A stretch of DNA of 64,000 bases from Pseudoxanthomonas dokdonensis (GTDB lineage Bacteria; Pseudomonadota; Gammaproteobacteria; Xanthomonadales; Xanthomonadaceae), in assembly GCF_001431405.1 (NCBI RefSeq), contig NZ_LDJL01000015.1, positions 1 through 64,000 of the forward strand, given 5' to 3'. The position numbers were made by a program, and so were the translations under genes. Below are positions 18,279-28,530 of the stretch, piece after piece; the stretch's first letter is position 1; each line of letters begins with the position of its first letter. A model generated the notes under the pieces. The model ran no database searches. It was not told the DNA's origin and worked only from the letters and a program-made list of their open reading frames with translations.

Positions 18279-20396
18279 TTACCAGTCTGCGCCTATGTTG
18301 AGGTAAAGCTGCAAGGCCGAATCGGGATCGTTCAAGCCGCGCGCCACATCCACCCGCACCGGTCCGACCGGCGACTTCCAGCGTGCGCCGATGCCGACGC
18401 CGGTACGGAAATCAGGGGTGTCGTCGAACGCATCGCCGCTGTCGACGAACACCGCCGCGCCCCAGCTGTCATTGAAATAGCGTTCGAACTCGACGCTGGC
18501 GGTGAGCACGTTCTTGGCACCCAGTGCGTACTTGTCGCCCTGGTCGGAGATCGAGGTCGGCCCGACCTCACGGTAACCATAGCCGCGGATGCTGCGATCG
18601 CCACCGGCAAAGAAGCGCAGCGACGGTGGCAGCCCGAACAGCTCGTCGGTATAGGTGTGGCCGGCTTCGCCACGCACGATCAAACGATTGTTGTCGCCAA
18701 CGGCCTGGTACCAGCGTGCGGTCGCATGCAACTGGATGAAGCTGGCATCGGCGGCAACCCCTTCGACCGCGCCGCGCAGCTCGACGTCGATGCCGATGCC
18801 GTGCTGCGGAAACAGCAGGTCGTCGGCGTTGACGTAGTCGGCCCGCAGCGCCGGATACAGGAAGGTAGCTTCGCTGTAGTCGAGCGGCGCCAGCGCGCCA
18901 CCGCCGTCGTCGGGTTCGTCGTAGAACCAGCGCTCGTTGAGCCAGTTGATCGAGGCGGTGGCCTTGAGGTGCTCGTTGATCTGGCCGCTGCGCGAGCCGG
19001 TCAGCAGGTAACGCCGGGAGTTGATGTAATCGCCGTCGTCATCGTCGTACAGGGCGCTGATCCGGTACCAGCCATCGAGCCAGGCGAACGCGGGTATGCG
19101 GTAGTCGGTACTCAGGATCTTGCGCTTGCGGGTGTAGTCCAGGCCCGCGGCCAGCTTGTGGCCATGGCTGTTGACGTAGCGGCGATCCAGGCCGAGCCGG
19201 ATACCGGGGCCGTTCTCGGTGCCGTAGCTGAGACCGGCGGTGTAGACGGTGCGCTTGGCACGGGTCAGGTTGACCTCGACCGGGATCCGGCCCTCGACTG
19301 CTTTGTCCGGGTCGGTGCGGATGTCGATGTTGGAAAAATAATCCAGTCCGACCAGCGATTCGCGCAGCCGGTCAAGCTTGCCCTGGTGGAAATAGCTGCC
19401 CTCGTCCCAGTACACCAGCTGCTCCAGCAGGCCGGCATCGAAATAATCCTGGTTGAAACGGGTCGGACCCATGTCATAGCGGATGCCGGTGGCCCAGCTC
19501 AGATCGATGTCGGCGGCATGTTCGGCACGGGTCACCTCGACCCGCCGGGTCAGGAAGTCGGAGTCGAAATAGCCGCGCTCGGCCAGCCGGTTGACGATCT
19601 TCAGCTTGCTGGTTTCGTACACGGTGTGATCGAAGCGCTGTCCCGGCAGTGGCGTGAAGGCGGCCAGATCCTGCTTGAGATAGCGATCGTCCTCGCCCGG
19701 GCCCTCCAGCCGCAGGTTGGCATTGCGCACCCGCACCGGCTCGCCCAGTTGTACGTGGATGGTGATGTCGACCGCTTCGGCGGGCGCACGCTGGCGGGGT
19801 GCCGAGTCCGCGGCCGGCGCCGGATTGCCGTCATCGCCGGCCGCTAGGCTGTCCGGCTCAGCGGCGGCGCCGGCATCGGCCTGGCTGGTGACCGGCTCGG
19901 CATTGTCGGCGGCGGTCGCGACCGGGTCATCGGGGTCGTTGGCAGCGTCGGCCGCCATCGCCGCAACCGCGCGGGTCTCGCGCTGGTCTTCGGGAGCGGG
20001 CAGATCGCCGGGCGCCGGATCAACGCTGCCGTCGGCAGCTGGCGTGGCCGCGGGCTGGCTGTCGTCGGGACTGACGATGGTGGTGGCGCTGCCATCCTTG
20101 CGTGGCACGCTGATGGTGATGACCGGGCTGTAGTAGCCGAACGGTTCCAGCGCGGTACGGGTTTCCTCGACCGCTTCCTGCAGCAGGTATTCGAAGCGCG
20201 CTTCACGCAGGCGCCGGCCCTTCATTTCGTTGAGGGTCAGTGCCAGCTGGATGTTCTCCTCCATCAGCTCGTCTTCGAGACCGGTGACGGTGACGCTGTT
20301 GACGGTGGCCGCGGCCCATGCAGGCCCGCCGATGGACATCAGCGCGACCGGCAGCAGACGGCTGATGGTGCGGAGGTGGGAACGGTGCGTTGGCAT
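18279..20396 (-). CDS. tamA: TamA outer-membrane protein with large POTRA1 insertion
   Basis: 705 residues against about 577 for E. coli TamA. A signal peptide ends at AWA near residue 28. POTRA1 starts at TVNSVTVTGL and has ALEPFGYYSPVITISV; then residues about 98-208 are an Ala/Pro/Asp-rich, Cys-free, probably unfolded insertion; the POTRA resumes at VDITIHVQLGEPVRVRNANLRL. POTRA2/3 follow, then a 16-strand Omp85 barrel with the conserved GGDRSIRGYGYREVGP loop motif (RGY). The end is LYLNIGADW with a terminal aromatic residue. First gene of tamA-tamB. Confidence 0.95.
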   Translation of the reverse strand: MPTHRSHLRTISRLLPVALMSIGGPAWAAATVNSVTVTGLEDELMEENIQLALTLNEMKGRRLREARFEYLLQEAVEETRTALEPFGYYSPVITISVPRKDGSATTIVSPDDSQPAATPAADGSVDPAPGDLPAPEDQRETRAVAAMAADAANDPDDPVATAADNAEPVTSQADAGAAAEPDSLAAGDDGNPAPAADSAPRQRAPAEAVDITIHVQLGEPVRVRNANLRLEGPGEDDRYLKQDLAAFTPLPGQRFDHTVYETSKLKIVNRLAERGYFDSDFLTRRVEVTRAEHAADIDLSWATGIRYDMGPTRFNQDYFDAGLLEQLVYWDEGSYFHQGKLDRLRESLVGLDYFSNIDIRTDPDKAVEGRIPVEVNLTRAKRTVYTAGLSYGTENGPGIRLGLDRRYVNSHGHKLAAGLDYTRKRKILSTDYRIPAFAWLDGWYRISALYDDDDGDYINSRRYLLTGSRSGQINEHLKATASINWLNERWFYDEPDDGGGALAPLDYSEATFLYPALRADYVNADDLLFPQHGIGIDVELRGAVEGVAADASFIQLHATARWYQAVGDNNRLIVRGEAGHTYTDELFGLPPSLRFFAGGDRSIRGYGYREVGPTSISDQGDKYALGAKNVLTASVEFERYFNDSWGAAVFVDSGDAFDDTPDFRTGVGIGARWKSPVGPVRVDVARGLNDPDSALQLYLNIGADW

Positions 20397-20518
20397 GCGC
20401 TCAGGATAACCGCGGCGACATTAAATGGCTGAATGCAGCGGTTTGGCGCCACTGGCAGCCCGCATTGGCGTGGCCGGGCCGGGCAGCGATGGCGCGCTGC
20501 CCGGTGAGCAAACTCACA

Positions 20519-22612
20519 TCAGGACGACAGGTGTTCGATTGCCGCGACCTTGCCGAACCGATCCGCCAGTCGCTTCAGCAATGCCAGCCGGTTGCCGCGG
20601 ATGGCCGGGTCGTCGGCGTTGACCATCACGCTGTCGAAGAACGCATCCACCTGCGGCCGCAGCCGCGCCAACCGGTTCAACACGGCCACGTAGTCGTGGC
20701 GATGCAGGGCGTCATCGGTATCGCCCAGTGCGGCCTCGACGGCTTCGGCCAAGGCGCTTTCAGCAGGCTCGGACAGCAGCGCACGGTCCTCCATCGCCGG
20801 AATCGCGATATCGGCCTTCTTCAGGATGTTGTTGATGCGCTTGTTGGCTGCGGCCAGCGCCTCGGCTTCGGGCAGCGCGGCAAAGGTGCCGATCGCATCG
20901 AGGCGGGTGTCGAAGTCGTACAGCGATGCCGGCTTGAGCTCGGCGACCGCAGTGAAATGCGCGGTCGGCACGCCCTTGTCGGCGTAATAGCCGCGCAGGC
21001 GGTCGAGGATGAAGTCGTACAGATCCAGATACATTGTTTCGGTATTGCGATCCGCATGCGGTTGCACCGCCGCGGGTAGCAGCGCAATCGCCTGCTCGAT
21101 CAGCGCCGGTATCGGCAGATTGAAACCGCTCTCGATAATTGTCCGCGCCAGGCCCAGCGCATTGCGTCGCAGTGCAAACGGATCCTTGTTACCGGTCGGT
21201 TTAAGGCCGGCGGCAAAGCCCCCGGCCAGGGTGTCCAGGCGTTCGGCGATTGCCAGCACCTTGCCCAGTGGCGACAGGGCGATGTCATCACCGCTGAAGC
21301 GCGGCTGGTAGGCCTCGTCGATGGCCAGCGCGATGCTGCTGTCCTCACCGGCGGCTTTGGCGTAATGGCGGCCGGCGATGCCCTGCAGTTCCGGGAACTC
21401 GTTGACCATCCGTGATTGCAGATCGTTCTTGGCCAGTTCGGCGGCGCGGCGGGCCTGCTGCGGATCCGCACCCACCTGGGGGGCAATCACTTCGGCCAGC
21501 CTGGCCACGCGCTGCACCTTGTCGGCGACACTGCCCAGTTTGGCCTGGTAAGTGACGCTGTTCAGGCCTTCGCCCATGGCCACCAGGCCTTGCTTAAGAT
21601 CCTCGTCGAAGAAGAACTTGGCATCGGAGAAACGCGGCCGGATCACGCGTTCGTAGCCTTTGCGCACTTCGCTGACGTCACGCGATTCGATATTGGCGAT
21701 GCCGATGAAATGTTCGGTCAGGCGACCGCCGTCGTCCAGCACCGGGAAGAACTTCTGGTTGACTTCCATGGTTTCGATCAACGCTTCCTGCGGTACCGCC
21801 AGGAACGCCTTTTCGAAGCTGCACAGCACTGCCGCCGGCCATTCGGTCAGGCACACCACCTGTTGCAGATTGTCGTCACTGATGCGGGCGCTGCCGCCGA
21901 CCTGGCTGGCGGCGGCTTCTGCCTGCTCGGCGATGCGTGCGCGGCGTTCGTCGGCATCGACGATCACGTGCGCGGCGCGCAGCGAGTCGATGTAATCGGC
22001 CGGCTCGCCAATCCAGACCGGCTTGGCGTGCTCGAAGCGGTGGCCACGGCTCATCCGATCCGAACGCGCGCCCATCAGCTGCGCATCCACCACTTCCTGG
22101 CCCAGCAGCATCACCAGCCAATGCACCGGCCGCGCGAATGCGTGCTGGTGGTCACCCCAGCGCATCGGCTTGGGAATCGGCATGCCGGCGATCGCTTCGG
22201 CCAGCACCTCCGGCAACAATTGCGCGGTGCGCGCGCCGGGACTGACCGAGCGATGCACGAAGCGTTCGCCCTTGGCATCGCTGCTGCGCTCCAGCGCGGT
22301 CCAGTCAACGCCGGCCTTGCTTGCAAAACCCTGCAGTGCGCGGGTCGGCTGGCCGTCGCCGTCCAGCGCGATGTTGAGGTACGGCCCCAGTACTTCGGAA
22401 TGCTGCTGCGGCTGCTCCACCTCCACCGCCGGCAGCAACACCGCCAACCGACGTGGCGTGTACAGCGGCCTGGCATCGCCACGTTCGAAGGCGACGCCAC
22501 GCTTTTCCAGCGCGGCCAGCACGCCATCGAAGAAGGCCTGCGCCAGCCCCGGCAATGCCTTGACCGGCAGCTCTTCGGTGCCTAGTTCGATCAGCAGAGG
22601 TTGCTTGCTCAT
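20519..22612 (-). CDS. glyS: glycyl-tRNA synthetase beta subunit
   Basis: 697 residues. The N-terminal [15 protein letters not shown] is the standard beta-subunit start; [23 protein letters not shown] and [16 protein letters not shown] are family blocks; the C-terminal anticodon-binding part ends at residue 697. With GlyQ it forms the alpha2beta2 enzyme that charges tRNA-Gly. Its ATG overlaps the stop of the small upstream membrane protein by four bases (ATGA), so translation is coupled. Confidence 0.97.
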   Translation of the reverse strand: MSKQPLLIELGTEELPVKALPGLAQAFFDGVLAALEKRGVAFERGDARPLYTPRRLAVLLPAVEVEQPQQHSEVLGPYLNIALDGDGQPTRALQGFASKAGVDWTALERSSDAKGERFVHRSVSPGARTAQLLPEVLAEAIAGMPIPKPMRWGDHQHAFARPVHWLVMLLGQEVVDAQLMGARSDRMSRGHRFEHAKPVWIGEPADYIDSLRAAHVIVDADERRARIAEQAEAAASQVGGSARISDDNLQQVVCLTEWPAAVLCSFEKAFLAVPQEALIETMEVNQKFFPVLDDGGRLTEHFIGIANIESRDVSEVRKGYERVIRPRFSDAKFFFDEDLKQGLVAMGEGLNSVTYQAKLGSVADKVQRVARLAEVIAPQVGADPQQARRAAELAKNDLQSRMVNEFPELQGIAGRHYAKAAGEDSSIALAIDEAYQPRFSGDDIALSPLGKVLAIAERLDTLAGGFAAGLKPTGNKDPFALRRNALGLARTIIESGFNLPIPALIEQAIALLPAAVQPHADRNTETMYLDLYDFILDRLRGYYADKGVPTAHFTAVAELKPASLYDFDTRLDAIGTFAALPEAEALAAANKRINNILKKADIAIPAMEDRALLSEPAESALAEAVEAALGDTDDALHRHDYVAVLNRLARLRPQVDAFFDSVMVNADDPAIRGNRLALLKRLADRFGKVAAIEHLSS

Positions 22613-22848
22613 ATCACGTCCTTACGGGTCGCCAGCAGGTCCGGCCGACCGGTTGCATCGATTCGGGAAGGTTGCGCGTGTAGCTTCGCGTTCAACCACA
22701 ACAGCACCAGGCCCGCAACGGGCGGCAGTATGAATCCGAAGAGGAACCACAGCAGCGCGCTGCGTTGCGTCGTCTGCGCCCAATACGCGGTGAAGATCGC
22801 GAACAGAAAGGGTGTGAAGGTCACTGTTACCAGGGTATCGGGCGACAT
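22609..22848 (-). CDS. small two-helix membrane protein between glyQ and glyS
   Basis: 79 residues. Two hydrophobic helices, about residues 7-25 ([18 protein letters not shown]) and 32-52 ([20 protein letters not shown]), then a polar basic tail. It starts 3 bp after the glyQ stop and its stop overlaps glyS by 4 bp, which argues strongly that it is a real, translated gene. I do not recognise a family with known function. Its presence inside a two-subunit synthetase operon is unusual. Confidence 0.8.
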   Translation of the reverse strand: MSPDTLVTVTFTPFLFAIFTAYWAQTTQRSALLWFLFGFILPPVAGLVLLWLNAKLHAQPSRIDATGRPDLLATRKDVI

Positions 22849-22851
22849 GGA

Positions 22852-23772
22852 TCAGGTTCCGCCGTTGACAGTCTTCAAACCCGGAAAACCGAGCTTCTCG
22901 CGTTGCGCGTAATAGGCCCTGGCCACCGCCTGGGCCAGGGTACGCACGCGCAGGATGTAGCGCTGGCGTTCGGTCACGCTGATCGCACGGCGAGCATCCA
23001 GCAGGTTGAAGCTGTGGCTGGCCTTGCAGACCTGTTCGTAGGCCGGCAACGGCAGGCCCAGCTCGACCAGTTTCAATGCTTCGGCCTCGCACGCATCAAA
23101 GCGGTGGAACAGTTCGCTGACGTCGGCATGTTCGAAGTTGTAGGTGCTCTGCTCGACTTCGTTCTGGTGATAGACATCGCCATAGGTGACCACGCCACGC
23201 GGTCCCTGCGTCCAGACCAGGTCATAGACGTTGTCGCAGTTCTGCAGGTACATGCACAGGCGTTCCAGCCCGTAGGTGATTTCACCCAGCACCGGTTTGC
23301 ATTCCAGGCCACCGGCCTGCTGGAAATAGGTGAACTGGGTGACTTCCATGCCGTTCAACCAGACTTCCCAGCCCAGTCCCCAGGCGCCCAGCGTCGGCGA
23401 TTCCCAGTTGTCCTCGACAAAGCGCAGGTCGTGCACGCGTGGGTCGATGCCCAGCGCCTTCAGCGATTCCAGGTACAGCTCCTGGATATTGTCGGGGTTC
23501 GGCTTCATCACCACCTGGTACTGGTAGTAATGCTGCAGGCGGTTGGGGTTTTCACCGTAGCGGCCATCGGTGGGGCGGCGGCTGGGCTGCACATAGGCGG
23601 CGCTCCACGGCTCCGGACCCAGTGCGCGCAGGAAAGTCGCTGGATGGAAGGTGCCGGCGCCGACCTCGATATCCAGCGGCTGGATCAGCACGCAGCCTTG
23701 CTCGGCCCAGTACTGGTTGAGCGTCTGGATGAGCTGTTGGAAACTGGGTCCCTGGGTGGTCGATCCGGCCAT
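22852..23772 (-). CDS. glyQ: glycyl-tRNA synthetase alpha subunit
   Basis: 306 residues, the standard length. Class II catalytic subunit; blocks [47 protein letters not shown] and [20 protein letters not shown] are diagnostic (quoted in part in positions 8-55 and 215-235). The ATG at 23772 opens the glyQ-small protein-glyS operon. A TATACT -10-like box lies on the minus strand at 23802-23807; the -35 is poor. Divergent from the amidotransferase gene. Confidence 0.97.
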   Translation of the reverse strand: MAGSTTQGPSFQQLIQTLNQYWAEQGCVLIQPLDIEVGAGTFHPATFLRALGPEPWSAAYVQPSRRPTDGRYGENPNRLQHYYQYQVVMKPNPDNIQELYLESLKALGIDPRVHDLRFVEDNWESPTLGAWGLGWEVWLNGMEVTQFTYFQQAGGLECKPVLGEITYGLERLCMYLQNCDNVYDLVWTQGPRGVVTYGDVYHQNEVEQSTYNFEHADVSELFHRFDACEAEALKLVELGLPLPAYEQVCKASHSFNLLDARRAISVTERQRYILRVRTLAQAVARAYYAQREKLGFPGLKTVNGGT

Positions 23773-23854
23773 GATTAATCGTGTGCGGCGTAAAGCGGGC
23801 TAGTATAAGCGCAACCCACGTCCTGCCCCGATTCTGTCTGGTCAATCCTGCCCC

Positions 23855-24592
23855 GTGAATGCCCTCGTCCACGCGCCTTTCCTGATTATCGAAACCGGCC
23901 AGCCGGTACCCAGCATGCGACGTTACGGACGCTTCCCTCACTGGGTTCGCGTGGCCGCCGGCCTGCAGGCCGACGAAGCCATCGTCGCCAATGTCGAACA
24001 GGGTGATCCGCTGCCCGAGCCGGTCGGCTTTGCCGGGGTCATCGTCACCGGCTCCGGGGCGATGGTCACCGACCGCGCCGAATGGAGCGAGCGCAGCGCG
24101 CAGTGGCTAGGCACAGCCGCGCACGCCGGCTTGCCGGTGCTGGGAATCTGCTATGGCCACCAGTTGCTGGCCCACGCGCTGGGCGGCGAAGTCGGCGACA
24201 ATCCGGCCGGCCGCGAGATGGGTACGGTGACCATCCGCCTGAATCCGCAGGCCAGCCAGGATCCACTGTTCTCGCGCCTGCCGGACACGTTTGCCGCGCA
24301 GGCCACCCATCTTCAGACCGTGCGCCGGGCACCGGAAGGAGCCACGGTGCTGGCCGACTCGGCACAGGACGATTGCCACGCGTTCCGCTGGGGCAACAGC
24401 GCCTGGGGCGTACAGTTCCACCCGGAATTCGCCGCCCACCACATGCGCGGCTACGTCCATGCGCGCCGCGATGCGCTGCGCGGCGAGGGCCTATGCCCGC
24501 GGACCCTGGCCAAAAACGTGACGGCAGCGCCGCAAGCACGCACACTATTGCGGCGATTCACCCGCCACGCCCGCCAGCTGCAACGGCGCTGA
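23855..24592 (+). CDS. class I glutamine amidotransferase-like protein
   Basis: 245 residues, GTG start at 23855. Stand-alone GATase1 domain with a complete triad: Cys99 in LGICYGHQLLA, His189 and Glu191 in VQFHPEF. These proteins resemble the glutaminase part of GMP synthase and include gamma-glutamyl hydrolases acting on polyamine or peptide conjugates. No synthase partner lies nearby, so the acceptor is unknown. The frame before residue 21 is less conserved and a later start is possible. Confidence 0.88.
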   Translation: MNALVHAPFLIIETGQPVPSMRRYGRFPHWVRVAAGLQADEAIVANVEQGDPLPEPVGFAGVIVTGSGAMVTDRAEWSERSAQWLGTAAHAGLPVLGICYGHQLLAHALGGEVGDNPAGREMGTVTIRLNPQASQDPLFSRLPDTFAAQATHLQTVRRAPEGATVLADSAQDDCHAFRWGNSAWGVQFHPEFAAHHMRGYVHARRDALRGEGLCPRTLAKNVTAAPQARTLLRRFTRHARQLQRR

Positions 24593-24619
24593 CGTCTTCC
24601 TACTGATCCGGAACTGCTG

Positions 24620-25510
24620 ATGTCCAACCCCAACAAGCTGCTGGCCAGTGCCGGCGCCGAATGGCTATTGAACGGCTTTGCCCTGTTGCGCAAGGCGCCG
24701 CTGGCGCTGGGCATGCTGGGCGTGCTGTGGGGCGTGGCATCGCTGCTGGTGGTGGCACTCGGCAGCCAGTTGCCGGTCCTGTTCATGGCGCTGCAGTTGC
24801 TGCTGGTGCTGGCCGGGCCGCTGTTCTTTGGCGCCATGATCTGGGCGGTGCGCGAAGTCGACCAGGGCCGACGCGCGCATCCGGCGCATCTGCTGCAGCC
24901 GATCCGCGATGGCCATGCGCCGGCCCTGCTGGCAACGCTGTTGCCGCAGGTGGTCGCGGCACTGGTGCTGGGCGGCTTGCTGTTCGCGATGATTGGCAGC
25001 GACCAGCTCAAGCACCTGGCCGATGTCTGGTTGCAGATGCAGGCCATCGCCGAAGCCGGCGGGCAGCCGGATCCATCGCTGGTCGAAGGGCTGCCGGCCG
25101 GTCGCCTGCTGCTGTGGTTCGCGCTGGTCATCGCCACCTTCGTCGCGATCAAGTGGATGACTTTCATCGCCGCGCCGCAGATTCTGTTCGATGGGGTGCC
25201 GGCATGGACCGCGATGCGCAACAGCCTGCGCGCGTGCCTGCACAACTGGCCGGCGATGCTGGTGTTCTATCTGCTGGCTGGCATCGCCATCTTCGTCACC
25301 ATGATGGGTACCTTCATGCTGGCGCTGGTGCTGCAGCTGGCGGTTGGCGCGGCATTGGCGATGATGCTGTGGCAGTTGCTGCTGCTGGCGGTGCTGATGC
25401 CGCTGCTGGCCGGGGCGATGTACGCCGCATGGCGGCAGATGCTGGGCCGTCCGGATGTGGTCGCGCCTGGCGTCGTTGCGCCGTCAGCGCCTTCCCATTT
25501 CGAAGCCTGA
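24620..25510 (+). CDS. multi-pass membrane protein, BPSS1780-like
   Basis: 296 residues with about six hydrophobic helices (for example LGMLGVLWGVASLLVVAL, LFMALQLLLVLAGPLFFGAM, LLLWFALVIATFVAIKW, MLVFYLLAGIAIFVTMM). The mid-part RAHPAHLLQPIRDG and the order of helices recall the BPSS1780 membrane protein family, of unknown role. It starts 27 bp after the amidotransferase stop, so cotranscription is likely. Its TGA stop is the first part of a sequence shared with the AEC gene end and the repeat array. Confidence 0.78.
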   Translation: MSNPNKLLASAGAEWLLNGFALLRKAPLALGMLGVLWGVASLLVVALGSQLPVLFMALQLLLVLAGPLFFGAMIWAVREVDQGRRAHPAHLLQPIRDGHAPALLATLLPQVVAALVLGGLLFAMIGSDQLKHLADVWLQMQAIAEAGGQPDPSLVEGLPAGRLLLWFALVIATFVAIKWMTFIAAPQILFDGVPAWTAMRNSLRACLHNWPAMLVFYLLAGIAIFVTMMGTFMLALVLQLAVGAALAMMLWQLLLLAVLMPLLAGAMYAAWRQMLGRPDVVAPGVVAPSAPSHFEA

Positions 25511-25522
25511 TTGCACCCTGAT

Positions 25523-25641
25523 GTAGAGCGCAGCTTGCTGCGCTGCAGTGGTTGACAGGGCGCGCGACGCAGCGCAGCAAGCTGCGCTCTACGAGTCTGG
25601 TGTTGTTTCAGCGGCAAACAGCGCAGCAAGCTGCGCTCTAC
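25523..25641. repeat. three GTAG palindrome units (A type)
   Basis: A forward unit GTAGAGCGCAGCTTGC... at 25523-25544, and two reverse units at 25571-25592 and 25620-25641. The first two form an inverted pair; the third is a solitary extra copy. All carry the GCGCAG/CTGCGC stem. They separate the membrane protein gene from the convergent zapE. Confidence 0.9.
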
Positions 25642-25647
25642 CTCGGA

Positions 25648-26808
25648 TCAGGCTTTGTGTTGCGCGGCCAGATACTCGGTGCTCTGCATTTCGAACAGCC
25701 GCGAGGCGGTGCGTTCGAACGCGCCCTGCAGGCGGGTGCCGGAGTAGAGATCAACAGGTGCGGCGGCGGCGGTACAGACCAGGTTGACGTGGCGGTCGTA
25801 CAGCTCGTCGATCAGGTTGACGAAACGCCGTGCGGCATCTTCGTTGTTGCGATCAAACAGCGGGATGCCGCCAAGCAGGACCGTGTGGAATTCGCGCGCG
25901 ATCTCGATGTAGTCACTGGTGCCACGTGGGCCTTCGCACAGCACCGCGAAGTCGAACCAGGCCACGCCTTTGCCACGCCCGCGCACGGCAATCCTGCGAT
26001 CATCGATGACGATGTTGCCTTCGCGGGTGGCATGGCCGGCGCTGAGCTCGAGCCAGCGCTCGCCCAGCCACGCATCCGATTGCGCGTCCAGCGGGGCGCG
26101 ATACACCGGTGAACGGGTCAGCGCACGCAGGCGATAGTCTTCCTGCCCATCCGAACGCAGCACCACGCAATGCTGCTGCAGCAGCTCGATGGCGGGCAGG
26201 AAGCCGGCGCGCTGCAGGCCGTCCTTGTACAGATTTTCCGGTGCGGTATTGGAGGTCGTGACCAGGGTGATGCCTTCGGCGAACATCCGTTCCAGCAAGC
26301 GCGCCAGCAACATCGCATCGCCGATGTCGGTGACGAAGAACTCATCCAGTACCAGTACCCGCAGCTTGCCGCGCACCTCGCGGACGATCTTCGCCAGCGG
26401 GTCGCTCTCGCCGGTATGTCTGCGCAGGCGCTCATGCACGCCACGCATGAAGCGGTGGAAGTGGGTACGGTACTTGCCACCTTCGGCGTGGCTGCGCGGT
26501 CCCTGGCCCTGGCCGGAAAACGAATAGGTCGGCAGCGGCAGGTTGTCGTAGAACAGATCGACCAGGAAGGTCTTGCCGCGGCCGACTTCGCCCCAGTAAT
26601 ACAGCCCGCGCACGGCATCGACCGGCTTGCCCAGCAGGCGGCCGAAAAAGCCGGGCTCGGCAGGCGTGTCCAGCAGTGCGTTGTGGATGCGGTCGAGTTC
26701 GGCCAGCGCGGCGTGCTGGACCGGATCGTCCTGCCATTGGCCTTGTGCCGCACCACGCGCATACACCTGTGACGGCGTCAGAGCGCCCGCATCGTTGTCC
26801 GACGTCAT
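25648..26808 (-). CDS. zapE: cell division ATPase ZapE (AFG1 family)
   Basis: 386 residues from the ATG at 26808; an in-frame TTG three codons earlier is less likely. AAA-type P-loop ATPase that binds FtsZ and affects the Z ring under stress. Walker A: YYWGEVGRGKTFLVDLF; Walker B: RVLVLDEFFVTDIGDAML; sensor-like LVTTSNTAPENLYKDGLQR. Family-typical YRTHFHRFM and FDFAVLCEGPRGTSDYIEIA are present. It follows the hydrolase gene by 11 bp in the same direction. Confidence 0.93.
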   Translation of the reverse strand: MTSDNDAGALTPSQVYARGAAQGQWQDDPVQHAALAELDRIHNALLDTPAEPGFFGRLLGKPVDAVRGLYYWGEVGRGKTFLVDLFYDNLPLPTYSFSGQGQGPRSHAEGGKYRTHFHRFMRGVHERLRRHTGESDPLAKIVREVRGKLRVLVLDEFFVTDIGDAMLLARLLERMFAEGITLVTTSNTAPENLYKDGLQRAGFLPAIELLQQHCVVLRSDGQEDYRLRALTRSPVYRAPLDAQSDAWLGERWLELSAGHATREGNIVIDDRRIAVRGRGKGVAWFDFAVLCEGPRGTSDYIEIAREFHTVLLGGIPLFDRNNEDAARRFVNLIDELYDRHVNLVCTAAAAPVDLYSGTRLQGAFERTASRLFEMQSTEYLAAQHKA

Positions 26809-26819
26809 CCGATCCAAGC

Positions 26820-27497
26820 TCAGGCGGCCGGCAGATGGGCTTTCATTGCGTGCTTGATGGCGCCACGCAGATCCATCAGCTTGCGATGGAAGAAATGACT
26901 GGTGTCAGGCATGCGGATCACCTCCGGCGGCTGCTTGAGGCTGTCGACCCAGTCGTACACCGCCTGCGGCGAGACGACCTCGTCCTGTTCGCCCTGGATC
27001 AGCAGCCACGGCGAGGTCGGTGCGACGATCCCGTCGAAATCCCAGCGGCCGGCCGGCGGTGCAATCGAGATCAGGGCGTCAGCCTGCAGCGCGGCGGCAT
27101 TGCGCAGCGAGACATAGGCACCAAAGCTGAAACCGGCCAGCCACAGGCGGGTACCGGGCCGTTGCGCACGTACCCATTCGACAACCGCGCGCAGGTCCTC
27201 GGACTCGCCATCGCCGTGATCAAACACGCCTTCGGATTCGCCGGTGCCGCGGAAGTTGAAGCGCACCGTGGTCGCGCCCAGTTCGCGCAGGCTGCGTGCG
27301 GCCATCACCACGACTTTGTTGTGCATGGTGCCGCCTTCGGTCGGCAGCGGGTGGCAGACCACCGCCACCAGCGGCAGCGCGGTCACGTCATCGTCTGGCA
27401 ACTCGACCTGCACTTCCAGTTTGCCGGCAGGCCCTGGCAGGGTCAGCGCGGCCGAAGTGTCGGGAAAGGCGGGATGGGGGCGGGCGGGATTGACCAT
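26820..27497 (-). CDS. alpha/beta hydrolase (COG2945-like)
   Basis: 225 residues from the ATG at 27497 (MVNPARPHPAF). Small alpha/beta hydrolase with the elbow LAGFSFGAY, an Asp in LLIQGEQDEVVSP and a His in MPDTSHFFHRKL; HPLPTEGGTMHNKVV and RFNFRGTGESEG are typical of this uncharacterised group. Substrate unknown. It lies just upstream of zapE, probably in one transcript, and is divergent from the AEC transporter gene. Confidence 0.87.
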   Translation of the reverse strand: MVNPARPHPAFPDTSAALTLPGPAGKLEVQVELPDDDVTALPLVAVVCHPLPTEGGTMHNKVVVMAARSLRELGATTVRFNFRGTGESEGVFDHGDGESEDLRAVVEWVRAQRPGTRLWLAGFSFGAYVSLRNAAALQADALISIAPPAGRWDFDGIVAPTSPWLLIQGEQDEVVSPQAVYDWVDSLKQPPEVIRMPDTSHFFHRKLMDLRGAIKHAMKAHLPAA

Positions 27498-27604
27498 GCC
27501 GCTATGATAAGGCCTCGCCCGGACGCGTGCTGGCCCTGCGGCCGCGTGCCTGACTGCCAGCCATCGGCCGGCGCCCCTTCCTGCAACAAGAAACGGTTTC
27601 CTGG

Positions 27605-28522
27605 ATGGCTTTCGACGCATTCGCACTGATCCTGGCCATGCTCGCGGTCGGCATGGGCTTTGCCCGGGCGCGGCTGTTGCCGGCCAACACTTCCGAGGTA
27701 CTCAACCTGGTGGTGTTGTACGTATGCCTGCCGGCAGCGGTGCTGCTGTACGTACCGCGGCTGCATGTCGATGCTTCGCTGCTGGGCATCATCGCCACGC
27801 CATGGCTGCTGATGCTGGCGACGCTGGCGCTGGTCGGGCTGGCCAGCCGCTGGCTGAAGTTCCGCCGCGACGAATATGCGGTGGTGGTGCTGTGCGTGGC
27901 ATTGTGCAACAGCAGTTTCATCGGCTATCCGATGACCCGCGCGCTGGTCGGTGAGCACGCCTTGCCCTATGCGGTGGTGTATGACCAGTTCGGCACCTTC
28001 ATCATGCTGTCCACGTTTGGCGTCTACATGGTCGCCCGCTACAGCGGCAGCGTTGCCCCGAGTGGTCGCCAGATTGCGCTGCGGATCCTGAAGTTTCCGC
28101 CGATCTGGGCACTGCTGGTAGCGGCCACGATAATGCCGGTGCAGCCGCCAGCATGGATTGCCAGTGGCCTGCAGAAACTGACCGATGCGATGCTGCCGCT
28201 GGTGATGCTGGCGGTGGGCTTTTCGATCCAGCTGAAGATGCCACGCGACGAAATCAAACCGCTCGCCACCGGCCTGCTGCTGCGCCTGCTGGTGATGCCG
28301 GCGCTGGCGGTGCCGCTGTCACTGTTGTTCGGCATGCGCGGCGAGATGTTCCAGGCCAACGTGCTGGAATCGGCGATGCCGTCGATGATCAGCGCCGCGG
28401 CGCTGGCGATGGCCCACAACCTGGCACCGCGGCTGGCCTCGGCCCTGATCGGCTACGGCATCCTGCTGTCGCTCGTGACGTTGCCGATGTGGGCATGGCT
28501 GGCTCGCCAATTGGCAGCCTGA
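27605..28522 (+). CDS. AEC family transporter (auxin efflux carrier-like)
   Basis: 305 residues, about ten membrane helices, with the bipartite layout of the AEC family: an N-terminal bundle (ALILAMLAVGMGFARARLLP) and a C-terminal bundle (AALAMAHNLAPRLASALIGYGILLSLVT). The central CNSSFIGYPM is the family motif with the helix break. Bacterial members export or import small organic acids such as malate or malonate; the substrate here is unknown. A 440-bp palindrome array begins 9 bp after the stop. Confidence 0.9.
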   Translation: MAFDAFALILAMLAVGMGFARARLLPANTSEVLNLVVLYVCLPAAVLLYVPRLHVDASLLGIIATPWLLMLATLALVGLASRWLKFRRDEYAVVVLCVALCNSSFIGYPMTRALVGEHALPYAVVYDQFGTFIMLSTFGVYMVARYSGSVAPSGRQIALRILKFPPIWALLVAATIMPVQPPAWIASGLQKLTDAMLPLVMLAVGFSIQLKMPRDEIKPLATGLLLRLLVMPALAVPLSLLFGMRGEMFQANVLESAMPSMISAAALAMAHNLAPRLASALIGYGILLSLVTLPMWAWLARQLAA

Positions 28523-28530
28523 TTGCACCC

